Shown here: positions 27,101-42,100 of the stretch, piece by piece
Layout of the letters: every line of letters starts with the position of its first letter
Position numbering within the stretch: the stretch's first letter is position 1
Assembly (NCBI GenBank): GCA_016785225.1
Contig: JAFBJZ010000958.1
Span: 1,029,001 to 1,093,000, forward strand
Length of the DNA stretch: 64,000 nucleotides
DNA from: Psettodes erumei
Taxonomy: Eukaryota; Chordata; Actinopteri; Pleuronectiformes; Psettodidae
Reading direction: 5' to 3'
The notes under the pieces: model-generated
Databases searched by the model: none
Told to the model about the DNA's origin: nothing
The model's input: the letters and a program-made list of their open reading frames with translations, nothing else
Position numbers and translations under genes: made by a program

Positions 27101-30100
27101 TCAGTGTGGATTAAAAAAAAAAAAAAGAAAACAGGTCAGAAAGGACCTCTGAGGTCACAGTGGGGGACACCTCCAGCCATAAAGCAGATTATCCTCCACA
27201 GCACAGAAACATGAATTTGTGTAAACAGTATAAACATTTTTTTGCCTAACTTTATAAATCAGAATCTGGTTATTATGTGCATGTTAACAAACCACTGGCA
27301 TTTTCACAATATAGGTGAGGAAGTGCGGCAATCAAAGCCGAGAATGAAATATTAATTTTTTAGTGCAAAAACTTACAGCGGCATTAATCAAAGTCTGGGG
27401 GGCAAGCTTTTTAGATAATTGTGGCCAGCGTGTTAACACACAGTGGTTGCTTTTCAGCTCATCTGGCTCTTCAACCGTTTAATGCTCCACTCTCTTCCCT
27501 AACTCTTCTGTTCGGAGCTGCACAGGAAGCATAGAGCTTTTTTGGTGGAAAACAGCTGCCTGCTGCATTTGGAAATGACTCTAGATGAGGACGGTGAGAC
27601 TGAACCAACACAGTGAAGTTGCACAACATTAAACCGAAACAAAAAGGGTTAAAAAAAAAACTGTATAAAATGCTCTGTGGGGAAACTGAGGGGAACTTCA
27701 TAGTCTGTGATAATTATCTGTGGGTCCTTCACAAGAAGGGAGCCCTTTCACATGCATAAATTCATGTGATCGCTTGTAAATTTAAAAAAAAAAAAAAAAA
27801 AAAGATTAGTGCAACTTTAAGTAATGCTTCAAACCGTCTCTGCAATATCCAAAATCTATCAAGCATGCTTGTTGACATAATCAATATATAATAATAATCA
27901 TCATCATCATCATCATCAACAGCATTCCTACTCACGTAAACTCTGGTTGAAATAACTGTGACATCTATTGGATTTATTTGGAAGTCTTGTAATTCCAGTA
28001 GATTATACATAGCTCTACAGTTCTTGGAAGCCAGAACCGTCAGCACCAAGCCAAGTAATCACGTGGGTCAGTACAATATCTACAACCCTAACATTGCATT
28101 CCCCATGCATATGATCAAATTATTTTATGGGTCTGCTTCTGAAATGCATATTTAACATTTTCTTCTTCTTCTTCTTCTTCTCTTTGCTTGAGCATCTTTC
28201 CTCCAGCCGGACACAACCGACTCTGTCCCGTCTCAGACCTGCAGGGTTTGTTCGGCGTCTGCTGCTGTAGCGCTGTCGGTGAGCTCTGCTGCGCTGCACT
28301 AGAGGTGAAATAAGTCTGCTCAAAACAACAGGCCCACTATTCCCTCTTCGCTCTCTGCTTAGTGGTGTCCTGGGCTGACCCCCTCCAAAACATCCACTCC
28401 CCGTAAGTTCCAGACCAACCTCCTGAGATAGCCAGATGGGGGGTTGACTGTTCTTAAAATGCCAAAAACACTCAGGGTTATTAGAGGCAGAGAGATAAAG
28501 AAGACAGTTAAGAACAACATGGGAAAGAATGACATGAAGGGGACAAGAAAATTGGGTTTAAGAACCTTGGGGGAGTGAGATGAAAGTAGCCAGTCGAAGA
28601 GAGACAAGGGTGTGCGCTCACCTGGCTGGAGGCCTGCAGTATCTTGGAGCGGAAAGGCACGAAGGCACACAGCACGGACAGGAACCAGAAGATGAAGAGG
28701 ACCCCTGAGGACTGGACCCCACGTAACCTCTCGAACTGGATCAGAAATGTGGCCAACAGCTGAAGAGGAGGGAGGAGGGAGGGAGGGAGGGCAGGCGATT
28801 GACCGAGTTAGCCAACACAGAATCACTGAGGGCATGTAAGGTAAGCCACAATCTGACTGGGTCAGTGTTTCACATGGACTGTCCTCCATCAACCACTCCT
28901 GGATGCCTCAGGAAGAGCATACTTGCAGTAGATGGATAGGCTACTCAATACAGACACTTTGGGTGCATTGACAGTGTTCTCCCACAATGCAATGCAATGT
29001 AAAAGAAAAGGAACGGAGGAGCCCCTTCCAGCCGGAAAACATTTAAATAAATTGCATGTGGTGGTTTAACCGTTCTCGAAAAGAACTCGGAAAACAACAA
29101 AGTTTTAAACCTCGAGGAGTGTCTCACTGTTGAATTAACACTGAGCTACTGAATTCAGACAAGCTCTGTGCTGGGCAATCGCACGATCGCTCCCCGCAGC
29201 CTCCAGATACATATCAGGTGCCAACGATGCACCTTACCACACAAATGATTTCATGGAATCTGCGTCGGCCTGAAACTAGCAAAGGCACATCTCATCTCTC
29301 CCTTTTTCCAGCTAAAATGAAAACCATTAAAGATTCACGGAGCACTGATTTTCTTTCCATGGAAGAATGTGTTGTGACAGGACTGGTTTCACGCAAAGTG
29401 ATATCAGTCATCTGGCTTTGGTTAAAAAAAAAAAAACAACCTTACTAAGGTATTTACATTAAACAGCCAATGTGAAGGGGCTTTATGAATGAGCTAACCT
29501 TCATTTGTTACAGTAATGATCTGTCAAAAATAACAACGACAGAGCTGATGCAATGGATGATATAAAGGTCTATCTGCCACTGGCCCAACAATTATATTAA
29601 AAAAAATTCCCTCTCGCCCACCTGGGCGGTGTCTCCTTCAGACTCGGGTCCTCTACCAGAGGCCTGGGAGTCTGAGGGTTCTGTGCAGGATCTTAGCTGT
29701 TCCTAGCATTGCGCTCTTTTGGACAGAGATCTCCGATGTTGTTCCTGGTATCTGTTGGAGCCATCCTTCCAGCTTGGGGGTCACCGCCCCTAGTGCCCCG
29801 ATCACTATTGGTACCACTGTTGCCTTCACACCCCACATTTTCTCTATCTCTTCTTTCAGCCCTTGGTATTTCTCGAGCTTCTCATGTTCTTTCTTTCTGA
29901 TGTTGCTATCGCTGGGGATTGCTACATCTATCACTACCACTGTCTTCCGATGTTTATCCACCACCACTATGTCAGGCTGATTGGCCATCACCATCTTGTC
30001 GGTCTGGATCTGGAAGTCCCACAGGATCTTGGCCTGTTTGTTCTCTGTCACCTTTGGGGGTGTCTCCCATCTGGACCCTGGGACCTCCAGTCCGTACTCT

Positions 30101-33100
30101 GCACAGATGTTCCTGTATACTATGCCCGCTACCTGGTTATGCTGCTCCATGTATGCCTTGCCTGCCAGCATCTTACACCCTGCTGTGATGTGTTGGACTG
30201 TCTCAGGGCCTTCTCTGCACAGCCTGCACCTGGGATCTTGTCTGGTGTGGTAGATCCCGGCCTCTATTGCTCTGGTGTTTAGGGCCTGTTCCTGTGCTGC
30301 CATGATTAGTGCTGTCTGTGCTGCCTTTCAGTCCAGCCTTTTCCAGCCACTGATATGTTTTGTCTATATCAGCCACTTCTTCAATTTGTCGGTGGTACAT
30401 GCCATGCAAGGGCCTGTCCTTCCATGATGGGCCCAGTGGTTCCTCATCCCTTCTGGGCTTTTGTTGCCTGAGGCATTCACTTAGGAGTTGGTCCTTGAGG
30501 GCCATTTTCTCAATGTAATCCTGGAGGTTTGCTGTTTCCCCCTGGACAGTAGTTCTGACACTTACTAGTCCTCGGCCCCCCTCCTTTCGCTTTGTGTACA
30601 GCCTCAGGACGCTGGACTTAGGGTGAAACCCACCATGCATGGTAAGGAGCTTCCTTGTCTTGATATCAGTGGCTTGTATCTCTTCCAGTGGCCAGGATAT
30701 TATCCCAGCCGGGTATCTGATCACTGGCATGGCATAGGTGTTAATGGCTTGGATCTTATTTTTGCCGTTCAGCTGACTTTTCAGGACCTGCCTTACCCTC
30801 TGGAGGTATTTGGCTGTGGCTGACCTTCGAGCTGCCTCCTCATGATTACCATTTGCCTGTGGGATCCCCAGGCATTTGTAACTGTCCTGCACATCTGCAA
30901 TGTTCCCTTCCGGTAGGTCAACCCCCTCGGTTGTGATCACCTTTCCTCTTCTAGATATCATCCGCCCACATTTATCTAGTCCGAATGACATCCCGATGTC
31001 TTTGCTGTAGATCTGAGTGAGGTGAATCAGGGAATCAATGTCACGCTCATTCTTTGCATACAGCTTGATGTCATCCATGTAGAGGAGGTGGCTGATGGTT
31101 GTTCCACTTCTGAACTGGTATCCATAGCCACTCTTTGAGATGATCTGGCTGAGGGGGTTTAGGCCTATGCAGAACAGCAGGGGGGACAGAGCATCTCCTT
31201 GGTATATGCCACATCTGATGCTCACCTGTGCAATTGGTTTTGAGTTGGCCTCCAGAGTCGTGTTCCACAGCCTCATCGAGTTCTGGATGAACTCTGTTAG
31301 GGTCCTATTGATGTTGTACAGCTTTAGGCACTCCAGTATCCATGTCTGTGGCATCGAATCATAGGCCTTCTTGTAGTCAATCCAGGCAGTGCACAGGTTG
31401 GTGTTCCTCGTCTTGAAATCTCGGGCAATCGCCCTGTCCACCAGTAGCTGGTGTTTGGCTCCTCTGGTGTTATTGCCTACACCTTTCTGTGTTCTGCTCA
31501 TGTATTGCTCCATGTGCCTACTCATCTTAGCCGCTATGATGCCTGATAGGAGCTTCCATGTGGTGCTGAGGCAGGTTATAGGCCGGTAATTGGATGGTAT
31601 TGTTCCCTTCTGGGGGTCCTTCATTATGAGGACTGTCCGGCCTTGGGTTAGCCACTCTGGGTGGTTTCCTCATATTAGCAGCTGGTTCATCTGTGCTGCT
31701 AGGCGCTCATGGAGTGCAGTCAGCTTCTTGAGCCAGTAGGTGTGAATCATGTCAGGCCCTGGGGCTGTCCAGCTCTTCATTTTGGACACTCTGGTTTGGA
31801 TGTCTGCTAGCGTGATGACTACTGGGCCTTGTTCTGGGAGTTGGCTGTGTTCTGCTTGTAAGTCTTTCAGCCATTGGGCATTGGTGTTATGGGTTGCCTC
31901 TTTCTCCCAGATACTCTTCCAGTATTGCTCAGTCTCAGCCCTGGGTGGCTCTGTTGCCATCCTGTTACCCTGCCATTGAGAGTAGACCTTAGCTGGGTTG
32001 GTGGAGAACACCCTGTTTATTCTCCTGGCCACTACCTCTCTTGTGTACCTCTTTAGGCAGGTAGCTCGGGCTTTGAGCCTTTGCTTAGCAGTCTCCAGTG
32101 CCTCAGCCGTGGGCAGCTTGTTCCATTTCCTGGGCTTCCTTACATTTACACCCCTGCTCAGTTCTGTTAGGAGGCTGACTTTTTTCCGTGCCGCCACGAT
32201 TTTTGCCTCTAGCCTTCTCCTCCATGGGGCTCGCTCCTTCTGGCTACCATTCATGCTGTTCATCTTGTAGCCATCTATATATATATATATATTTACACAT
32301 ACATACATACATACACAGCCATGGCCAAAAGTTTTGAGAATGACACAAATATTAATTTTCACAAAGTCTACTGCCTCATTTTTTATGATGGCAATTTGCA
32401 TGTACTCCAGAATGTTATGAAGAGTGATCACATGAATTGCAATTAATTGCAAAGTCCCTCTTTGCCATGAAAATGAACTTAATCCCCCCAAAAAACATTT
32501 GCACTGAATTTCAGTCCTGCCACAGAAGGACCAGCTGACATCATGTCAGTGATTCTCTCATAAACACAGGTGAGAGTGTTGACAAAGACAAGGCTGGGCA
32601 TCCCTCTGGCATGCTGATTGAGTTAGAATAACAGACTGGAAGCTTTAAAAGGAGGGTGGTGCTTGAAATCATTGTTCTTCCTCTGTTAACCATGGTTACC
32701 TGCGAGGAAACACGTGCAGTCATCATTGCTTTATACAAAAAGGGCTTTACAGGCAAGGATATTGCTGCTAGTAAGATTGCACCTAAATCAACCATTTATC
32801 GGATCATCAAGAACTTCAAGGAGAGAGGTTCAATTGTTGTGAAAAAGGCTTCAGGGCGCCCAAGAAAGTCCAGCAAATGCCAGGACTGTCTCCTGAAGTT
32901 GATTCAGCTGCGGGATCGGGGCACCACCAGTGCAGAGCTTGCTCAGGAATGGCAGGAGGCAGCTGTGAGTGCATCTGCATGCACAGTGAGGCGAAGACTT
33001 TTGGAGGATGGCCTGATGTCAAGAAGGGCAGCAAAGAAGCCACTTCTCTCCATGAAAAACATCAGGGACAGACTGATGTTCTGCAAAAGGTACAGGGATT

Positions 33101-36100
33101 GGACTGCTAAGGACTGGGGTAAAGTCATTTTCTCTGATGAATCCCATTTCCAATTGTTTGGGGCTTCCGGAAAAAAAGCTTATCCAGAGACCTGTCCTGT
33201 GTCATGCCAACAGTAAAGCATCCTGAGACCATTCATGTGTGGGGTTGCTTCTCAGCCAAGGGACTGGGCTCACTCACAATTTTGCCTAAGAACACAGCCA
33301 TGAATAAAGAATGGTACCAAAACATCCTCCGAGAGCAACTTCTCCCAACCATCCAAGAACAGTTTGGTGACCAACAATGCCTTTTCCAGCATGATGGAGC
33401 ACCTTGCCATAAGGCAAAAGTGATAACTACATGGCTCGGGGAACAAAACATCAAAATTTTGGGTCCATGGCCAGGAAACTACTCAGACCTTAATCCCATT
33501 GAGAACTTGTGGTCAATCCTCAAGAGGCGGGTGGACAAACAAAAACCCACAAATTCTGACAAACTCCAAGCACTGATTATGCAAGAATGAGCTGCCATCA
33601 GTCAGGATGTGGCCCAGAAGTTAACTGACAGCATGCTAGGGCGAATTGCAGAGGTCTTGAAAAAGAAGGGTCAACACTGCAAATATTGACTCTTTGCATA
33701 AACTTAATGTAATTGTCAATAAAAGCCTTTGACCCTTATGTCATGCTTGTAATTATACTTCAATAATTACAGTAACATCTGACAAAAAAGATCTAAAAAC
33801 ACTAAAGCAGCAAACTTTGTTAAAATCAATACTTGTGTCATTCTCAAAACTTTTGGCCATGGCTGTATATATATAAAATGCACTTACTACTTGTCTGCCA
33901 TCGTCAGCAGACTGTATAGATGGTAAACTCTTAGCCAGCCCTGCATTGTGATCGTCACACATCTCCTGGTTAATGTAGACATCAGAGAAGATAAGGAGCC
34001 ATTCCTACACTGTGTGTGCATCTTGCTGAGACACCTCCTAAAACAATACTACAGTTTCTCTACTTTACCTACTTGTCTGCTTCCTTGGCAAAAGACCAAA
34101 CTATTAGCTGGTTCATGCTCCAGTCAACTCCAGCAGCAACTTTCTTCCCTTTTCCACTCCCTCAACTCCTCCGCTCACTTTCTTTGCTTTTTAGGCGGGC
34201 GGCTGCTTTCCACTAGACACGAGTGCGAAGGTGCTTCTGAATTGTGGATGTCCAACAGGAACTTGGCAAAATATCTGTACAGCCTCTGGCTACATCAAAA
34301 AAACAAAAACATAAGAGTCTGCCTCTCACCTACAAAGCAAGAACTCAAGGTCAAAGTCAAGAATGCTTTTTGGTTTGGAATCAAGTAAACAAGCTAAGAG
34401 TATGTGCACAGGCTTGTGCTGCATCCAATTCTCATGACGCACAGCATGTCAGTGTGTATTTATTTTATCTGGTGTCACACAGAGCTCACATAGAAATATC
34501 TGATTAATTATTAGCATTATTAGACTGCACTCCCAGCAGCTGAAGCATCATTGTAAGTGTTATATAGCTCGGTCCATCTCTATTACTCAAACGGTTTTAA
34601 TTGTTGCATTTGTGGTGTGTCACCAAAAGTGCATGGCTTAAGATTTCATGTTGTACAGTAAGCTCTTAAAAAATAAACTAAGTTTGTGTCCTGATGCAGC
34701 AAGTGTGTCAACACAACCAATATTCCATCTGCACAAGTCAAAATCAATGGAAGCTTTTCTGTGCTGTGTCTTTCAGCTATGCCTGAACTTGTTTTAATTT
34801 GGTTGGCAATAAACTTTATTTAGTCAATCACACGTTGCCTCCCCTGAGCCAGGGTTATAACATATAGGAGCCCGTCTGGGATCAGTTACCTCCGGAGGGG
34901 TTTCATTGTTGTATTTTCTCCCTGATTATGTAATCCTGTATTAATTTGACTAATTTGTTTTAGTGGTGTGCTGTAGGAGAAACATTGTGTTTGTGGGCTG
35001 CTGTGTTTCTCCTCTTGGTGAGTATATGGTGTGGGAGTGTGGGAGTGTACCAGCTGGACTGAGAAACCTGTCCTTCCATCGGTCACTCATTTGTTCTTTT
35101 TCCTTTTTTTTTTTATCATCGAGGTAATCCTGTGCGAAGACATGTTTCTCTGCTGGGGGTAAGCTTTTCAGGTCCTCAGCCAGATGGCTGTGGTTCACTG
35201 AAGCTCTGCTTTTTAAGGGCTCTTTGAGTCCGGCAGCCTCACAAGATATTCAGGCTCTTGCAAAAGTTAGGTGGGTACCAGGGAGTTTGCTTTGTTGCTT
35301 GCTGTACTCACCTGTGGGTGATTTTAGAAAGTAAGTTCAGCTAAAGTTAGTGCTCTATTTATACAATAATCTTGTGATAAAGTGTCCATGATCCTAACTT
35401 TGTGTGTTACACAGTTTTCATTTTGTTAAGTTGTGGTGCATAACTTGTAGATTAGTTCCCTCTTTGTGTGTAGTTGCCTCCGAAACTGATCACCAGCAGG
35501 TATTTTTTACAGCGTAGGCCACATCTGGTGACTGCGTCCAATGGAAACGCCTCGTCACTGTGTGCTCTGCAGCAGCTTGTATTTGCATATGTAAAAACTG
35601 TTTGCAATTCCACAGTAAAATTTGCATAGTGTACCGATGTCAAGCCCCAAGTTATTAAAAAAATGTTTCACATGGTGAAACACTAACTAAGGTCTGTGAA
35701 CAAAAGGCGACTGACAGAGGGAAGCAAGAGACATGTGTGAGGTGGAACCAACAGGAGCTGTAGGACACACTACTTCCTCACCATGGTCATGCCGAGAACC
35801 AGCGGGGTGACGAAGAAGATGGGCGGCTGGCTGTGCCCCTGCCGCAGCTCGTGGAATGTGTAGAAGAGATCTGTCCAACACACAATCCATAACAACAAGC
35901 CGAACACCTGAGAGTAGGGGGAGAAGAAAGGAAAAAGAAAGCAGACATGAAATACTTTAAAAACAAAGAAGTATAGATGATTAACCGGGTGCTATCCCAT
36001 GAAACATAAGAGGGTGGGAGAGCGTTTTTGGCCGGTGCTGTGCTCTTTGTTGGCTGAGTAGATGATTCACAGACAGCGAGACGCAGGTCAAACCAACTGT

Positions 36101-39100
36101 CCCGTCACAGGAGTGGAGGGTGTGATGAAACAAAACCACGGATCAGCGCTTGACGTCGACCCTTGGGCCGACGCCTACGGCGGGGGAGTGAGGGAATGTA
36201 AACGCACAAGAAGGCAGAGGGAACCTGCAACACGCAAACAAACACAAACATACTTTCCCACACCTTTCACACCTTAAGTGAAGCAGCCTTTTTTTTGTTT
36301 GTTTTTTGACTGGTTTTGTGAGCACTGAGATAATGATCACAGGTTACTGAACATTTCTTTGGATCACACCTTTTTTGGTCTTTTTTTTGAAAACTTGGGT
36401 TTGGAGCAGTGACAGTAATGGCCACAGTAATAATAATAAAGAGTTGAACTGATTCAACAGACAGATTCATTTTGATTATAACTATCGATTTATTGAGGAA
36501 CTAATGAGTCAATAATGAAAATGAGCATTAGTTGCAGCCCCTGTACGTCCTAGCTGCATTTAATTTTACTGCATTTGGAGGCAAAACTCACGTAAGATTT
36601 TGCAGAGGCTGCTTATGTTGACGTTGTAGGTGACGATGATTATGGAGGGAAATTTGATTTTAAAAGTCACTCCACATAGTGCATGCATTAACAGCGTGTA
36701 GAGTTAACAATACGCATTGTTTGGGAGTCTTTCATGACAGAAATGGTCTTGATATCACATAAGTGGACAAATTAATAATGTTTGTGTGGTCACACATCAC
36801 TGTTTGAGCATGTGTGTGTTTTGATGTCTTGAACAGTGTCGTGGGGGCGGCTCCTTTTCAAACATGAACACGTTTTTTATTATGCTAGAGGTGACAGCTT
36901 ATGTTTTGTATCAAAAGTTGTGTTGGAAGTGTGCACTGGATTGAAACGAATGAATCGCGTCCCCTCTCACCGTCTTGAACCTGTTCATGATGGACATCAT
37001 GATGTAGCCTCTGCTGTTCCTCTTCAGATAGAAGATGTAGATGGGGGAGACGGCCCACAGGAAGATGCATGGCAGCCATGACAGGACAGACAGCTGAAAG
37101 CACTCTGGCAGGTCAGGCTGATCTGTGTGGAGTGTCTGATTGGCCACCTGCAGAGACAGACGAGATGGGGGGGGGGCTTTTGTAGTTTTACAGACAAACG
37201 TCTCTTATCAGACAGCACCCACAGGGCGCTATCTGACCCCTCCCGCTGACCTGGCAAAATGAGGCTACACAGTTTAAATAGCGCACATGTGTCTGCCCTC
37301 CTCTTCCACCACGACCCACACAGATGCACACCACAACTGCATCATAGCGGATGTTTTCAGTGGGCTGCAATCTGTAAACACTTTGAGATCATCTGCCTGT
37401 CTGTAGAGTTAGGAGGGGGGCGGGAAACATGTGAAATCCAGTTCTTCATCATTTCAGAAGCTTGGCTGATTACCAGCTTTACAGCAACTACTATGAGGTT
37501 TATCAAAGGTCGGAGCCACAGCGGCCTGACAGCATTCCTGTAACCGCAAAGTATGTATGCACTCAGTATGTTAGTCAGTTTTATAAACTGAAATCAGGCT
37601 GAAAAGCTGCAGCAGCAGTCCTGTTTGAATGGAGCACCACATGCATGCACACACAAAACTCCAGTTCACTTTTCATGTACAAGGAGGCACTGTTGATGTG
37701 ACTCACTGAAGTACACACAGAGCCTCACAGCTGCCATGCACAGTCTAAGCATCTTATAAGACACAGTTTGTCTTTACAAATCCCTACAGTGCGACATCTC
37801 ATCACAGTTAAAAGGTCTGTACACGTCATTATTTTCTCATTTACGTCTGTACAACACCAGAACAATCAATGCCAGTGGTTTTTACAGGGACTATTTCTTT
37901 GCCAGAAAGTAGATCTAGCGAACCTGGCCTGTTCAAGTTAATTCTTTAAATGTAATTTTTCAGTGCTGTGAGTACCACAAATTAAATTTGATTCTCATGT
38001 GTTGTTCTGGGCTGGCAGCAGAAATCTCCATGACACATATCTCCAAAAAATTTATTTGGCCGTGCTCTCGTAGCTTTGGAAATTATAACCCCCCAAAAAA
38101 AAAAACTAAAAAACACCAAAACACCAAAAAAACAACAAACAACTGATTGAGAAACCACAATGAAAGGAGCCATGCAGAAAAAAAACATACTTTTGCCCTA
38201 CCTAACTTTAAAATAGGAATAGTATTATATAAACATATATTCCTAATATAGGTATATAGGAAAATCCTGGTCATAAGCCAATAAAAATGCTCGCATACAA
38301 GCTCTTTTTGTGATAACATGTTGACATTAAACCCTACTACAACATTGTATAGTAGGATTCATTTAATTTTCTGCTCAAGAACAATAACTGACCACGGCAA
38401 AGGATGTCCGGAGGCGAAACGTAAACACGAGCGATGGTGAGATGCGGCCCTTACACCGTGGTTATCGTGCTCCGCTGGACAAACACAGATCGGACGGCCC
38501 ACCCACGGGCAGAACCAAGATAAACACAGCTGCCAGCCTCTAGCACTTCTCCATACATCACCACACCCATCTGCTGAGGCATGTGTGCACAGCGGAGTGT
38601 GTGCGTGTGAAAGTGCCGTAGTCGTAAGGAGGTGGGGGTCCTTGTGCTGCTGTGTCAGAGGTTATCAAAATTTTTAGCTCATGTGTCCTGAAGACACAAG
38701 CAGAATGTTGAACTGGTTGCTTCATTACCCCTCTTGACAGGACAGGTTTAACAGACATCCAGCAAAAAGCTTCAGACTCTTATTTTGTATCTCAATGTTG
38801 TGATCTCTTAATTTCACACCACACTGTTATTTTGTTTTGTTTTTCCAGTGTTTGTCTCACAACCTGTGTATGTTTTCAGTCTGTAACACAAAAGTGGACG
38901 CACTCAAACACTGATAATGACTCAGCAGAAAATACCATAAACATTTCTGGCTTAAACATTTCGTCATTTGATTGGCTTTTTGCATTTTAGCAAGCTTGGA
39001 GCCTCTGTCCTGCCAAAATGTCCATTTCCACTTAAGGTAATGCAAAGTTGTAAATGGAAAAGGGCTTAGATAGTGAAAACCCTGCACATCATTATTATTG

Positions 39101-42100
39101 CATGCCTGAGGCAACTGCTAACCAAAAAGATGAAGAAGGCTCATGCAAATGTTAGACTTAATGAATTCAGAGGAAACAAATGATTGTGTCTCTGAAAGAA
39201 TACATTTATTCATTTAATGTCAATTTTTATTTTTATTTTTTTGCTTTAAAGGAATAGTTTGACATTTTGGGCAAATTCTGGTGAACATGAAGCTACTGCC
39301 AGCAGCGAGTTAGCTTAGCCTGGTATAAAAGTCTTGAAACAGGGAAACAGCTAACAAAAAGTACTACCAGCAGCAGGTTAGCTTAGCTTGGCATAAAGTC
39401 TTGAAACAGGGGAAAACAGCTAACAAATGGTACTGCCAGCAGCAGGTTAGCTTAGACTAACATAGAGACTGGAAACAGGGGGAAACAGCTAGCCTAGCTC
39501 TGTTCGAGGGTGACAACAGGCCCCCATCAGCTCCTGTAAAGCTCAAACATTGACACACGTTGCTGAAGCCATACAAAAAAACAAAGTGTGAGAGCAACAA
39601 TTAGGAGTTAACACAAAAATTTAGTGATGGATTTTGGAATAGCTGGAGCAAACACAATCCAGTCCCTCACACAAAAATGGCACAACAACTGCGCACCAAT
39701 TAAAAGTGTTAATTGGTGATCTTTGGAGGTGCGCTTCATATTTATCAGCCTGACAGGAGAGTGGTGCCGCTGATAAACACCTTACCCAAAATGTCAAACT
39801 ACTCCAAAAAATAATTTTAAAAAACATGCAAACAACAATACAATGAAAACCAAATATATCCATTGAGTGTACAGTGAGTCATAATCCTGCACCTGCAGGA
39901 GACACATTCAAACTCCATTGTACTGCACATGTGTTAAGTCATGGCTTCTGCAGAGTTTGCTTTGCTAATGTGTGCATAGCACAACAACATATACAGCCTT
40001 CACTGTAAGAATTCTCCTTCTATAGGAAGGCAGATGTCATACTGTGTGCAACATGCAGTACAGTGTACTGAAAGGTAAATGTCAAACATATAAGCATTCA
40101 AGTATCACCACCACACACTTGGGGGAAAACGGCAGTGAGTAAATACCATGTTTAATGACTGACTGTAGCGCACAAAGACTTTTTCATTGTCTGCACACAC
40201 ATGGAATTAATTGTGGTCCTGGTGACAAAGGCAGTAGTTTTATTAGTTTCTTCTATAGTGGCTCATCTTTCACATCAGTGTGTGAACATATGAGACAATG
40301 GGCAGAGTTTAGATAGATTTGTTGGCAGATATTAACAGATAATAGTAATATTATGCATGGCTGAATGGAGAAAATAAAGTGAATGCTTTGTAAGCTCTTC
40401 AGCTGCTATGAAAGAATGAGGTTCTTGCATAAATGCATCTCATCTGATACAGAGGTGGTTTCTACATCAACGCTTATCAAAGTGGTGGTCTGTAAATGTT
40501 AATTTTTCCCATCCAGTCTGAAACTGAACATTTTGTAACTGCCTTGAAAAGCCCTTACTAAAACACATAATGTATGGCTTTATTCCATTTCACAGACCTT
40601 CAAGGCAGTTATCACTACACTAAAGTAACCTGAAACTTCCATCAACAGGTGAGACAAAAAGAGTGAGGTGCTTTGCGATAGCAACCAGCCATGGGGGAAA
40701 CCTTACAGGAATACGCAGCAGACGGTGCTAAACCTGCAGGTCTCATCAGGGGACTGTTGCATAGCACCTACTTATCATCACAGGATGGTTTTTCAGCCAC
40801 AGGTGACTGACTTAATAAAAACGAAGTTACATCACTTGGTGAAAATATTCTGTGTGTGATGCAAGCAAACAAAATCACTGTAACAGAGGTTGGAGCAGAT
40901 CTAATCAAGTATCACGCAATCTGTTGTTTCTGTTCTGTTGTTTACAGAAAATCTAATGTATCAAAAATTTAAAGCCCCTGAAAAATTGGTTTATAATTGC
41001 AATAGCTTTTATCCAAATGCTGAGAAACTCTGACTGGTGCTTGGTGACATCAGCTTAGTCCCTGCGATCCCTGCCCTCGTCAAACCAGTGAGAGGAGCAC
41101 ACACAAAATCCCAAACAGAAACTCCAAGTTGTTTTCAGGGCCTTTAAAACCTCAAAAAAAGAAGAAAGTGTGCAATGTTGTGGTGCAGCTTACTGTTACG
41201 GAACAAAGGCATTATCTTAATCATCTGTCAACAGTGTGGCAGCATGACGAGGCAAGTGACAGCACTTTCCATGTCTGGAGATTCTCTCATTCATGAGAGA
41301 GACTCCGAGTATGGAAAACAGTGAAAAAGGGGCCCCACTAGATACTGACTTAACAGATATGATCTTGTTCCCAGTCTTCATCCCTGGGTTGAAAATCAGC
41401 AATTGTGTGGCATGTCATCCCTCTCTCTCTGAAGCACAAATGGCATCAAGAAAAATCTCCATATCATTACACATTTCACCCTGATTTTTTGGTCTATGAA
41501 TTAAAACAAATCACCTGTAAGCAATCCATCTGTCCTTAAGTACAAAAGTGAGATAGCATGCTGTGTGATGTGTCATTACCTGTGATGAGACAAGACAGCC
41601 CGACCCTCGAGAAATTGATAAAGCCCACGCATACAGGCCAGTACACGTTCATCCTTTCGACATTTATAAAGTAAAAACATTATAATGCAAACATGGGTGC
41701 CAAGAACTATAGTAATCTGATCTAATCTTGGTGAAGAAATAGATCTACATTTCCTGTACCTGTTTCACAAGCATTCCTGAGGTTCACTGATGGAAAGCTT
41801 TCAATGTGAAGCAGCAGTAGGAGAAAGTGCTCAATTTTCATTAGCAGTAGGCCATCAGAGCAGTGGTGTCAATAGTGGTAGAGGGAAGCAGATCAGAAAA
41901 AAGTGAGTCTGAACTGGGTTAGAAGAGGAGTCAAACCATAGACATACTTGTGTTACACACAGCGAGAAACACAGCTAGTCAGCCTTGTCTTAAGTTCAGT
42001 TTGCCTGGCTGATGTAATTCAGATGAGGTGACGTTCCACTTCATTCATCTCCTGCAAATCAGACAAATTCCACCATGTGCCCTCTGTCATGTCGGTTCAG

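Noticed and set aside
29863..30282. 139-codon plus-strand frame
   Set aside because: Antisense of the LINE endonuclease region.
36062..36277. Plus-strand frame of 71 codons in abcc3 intron 2
   Set aside because: No motif and no similarity that I recognise; intronic noise.
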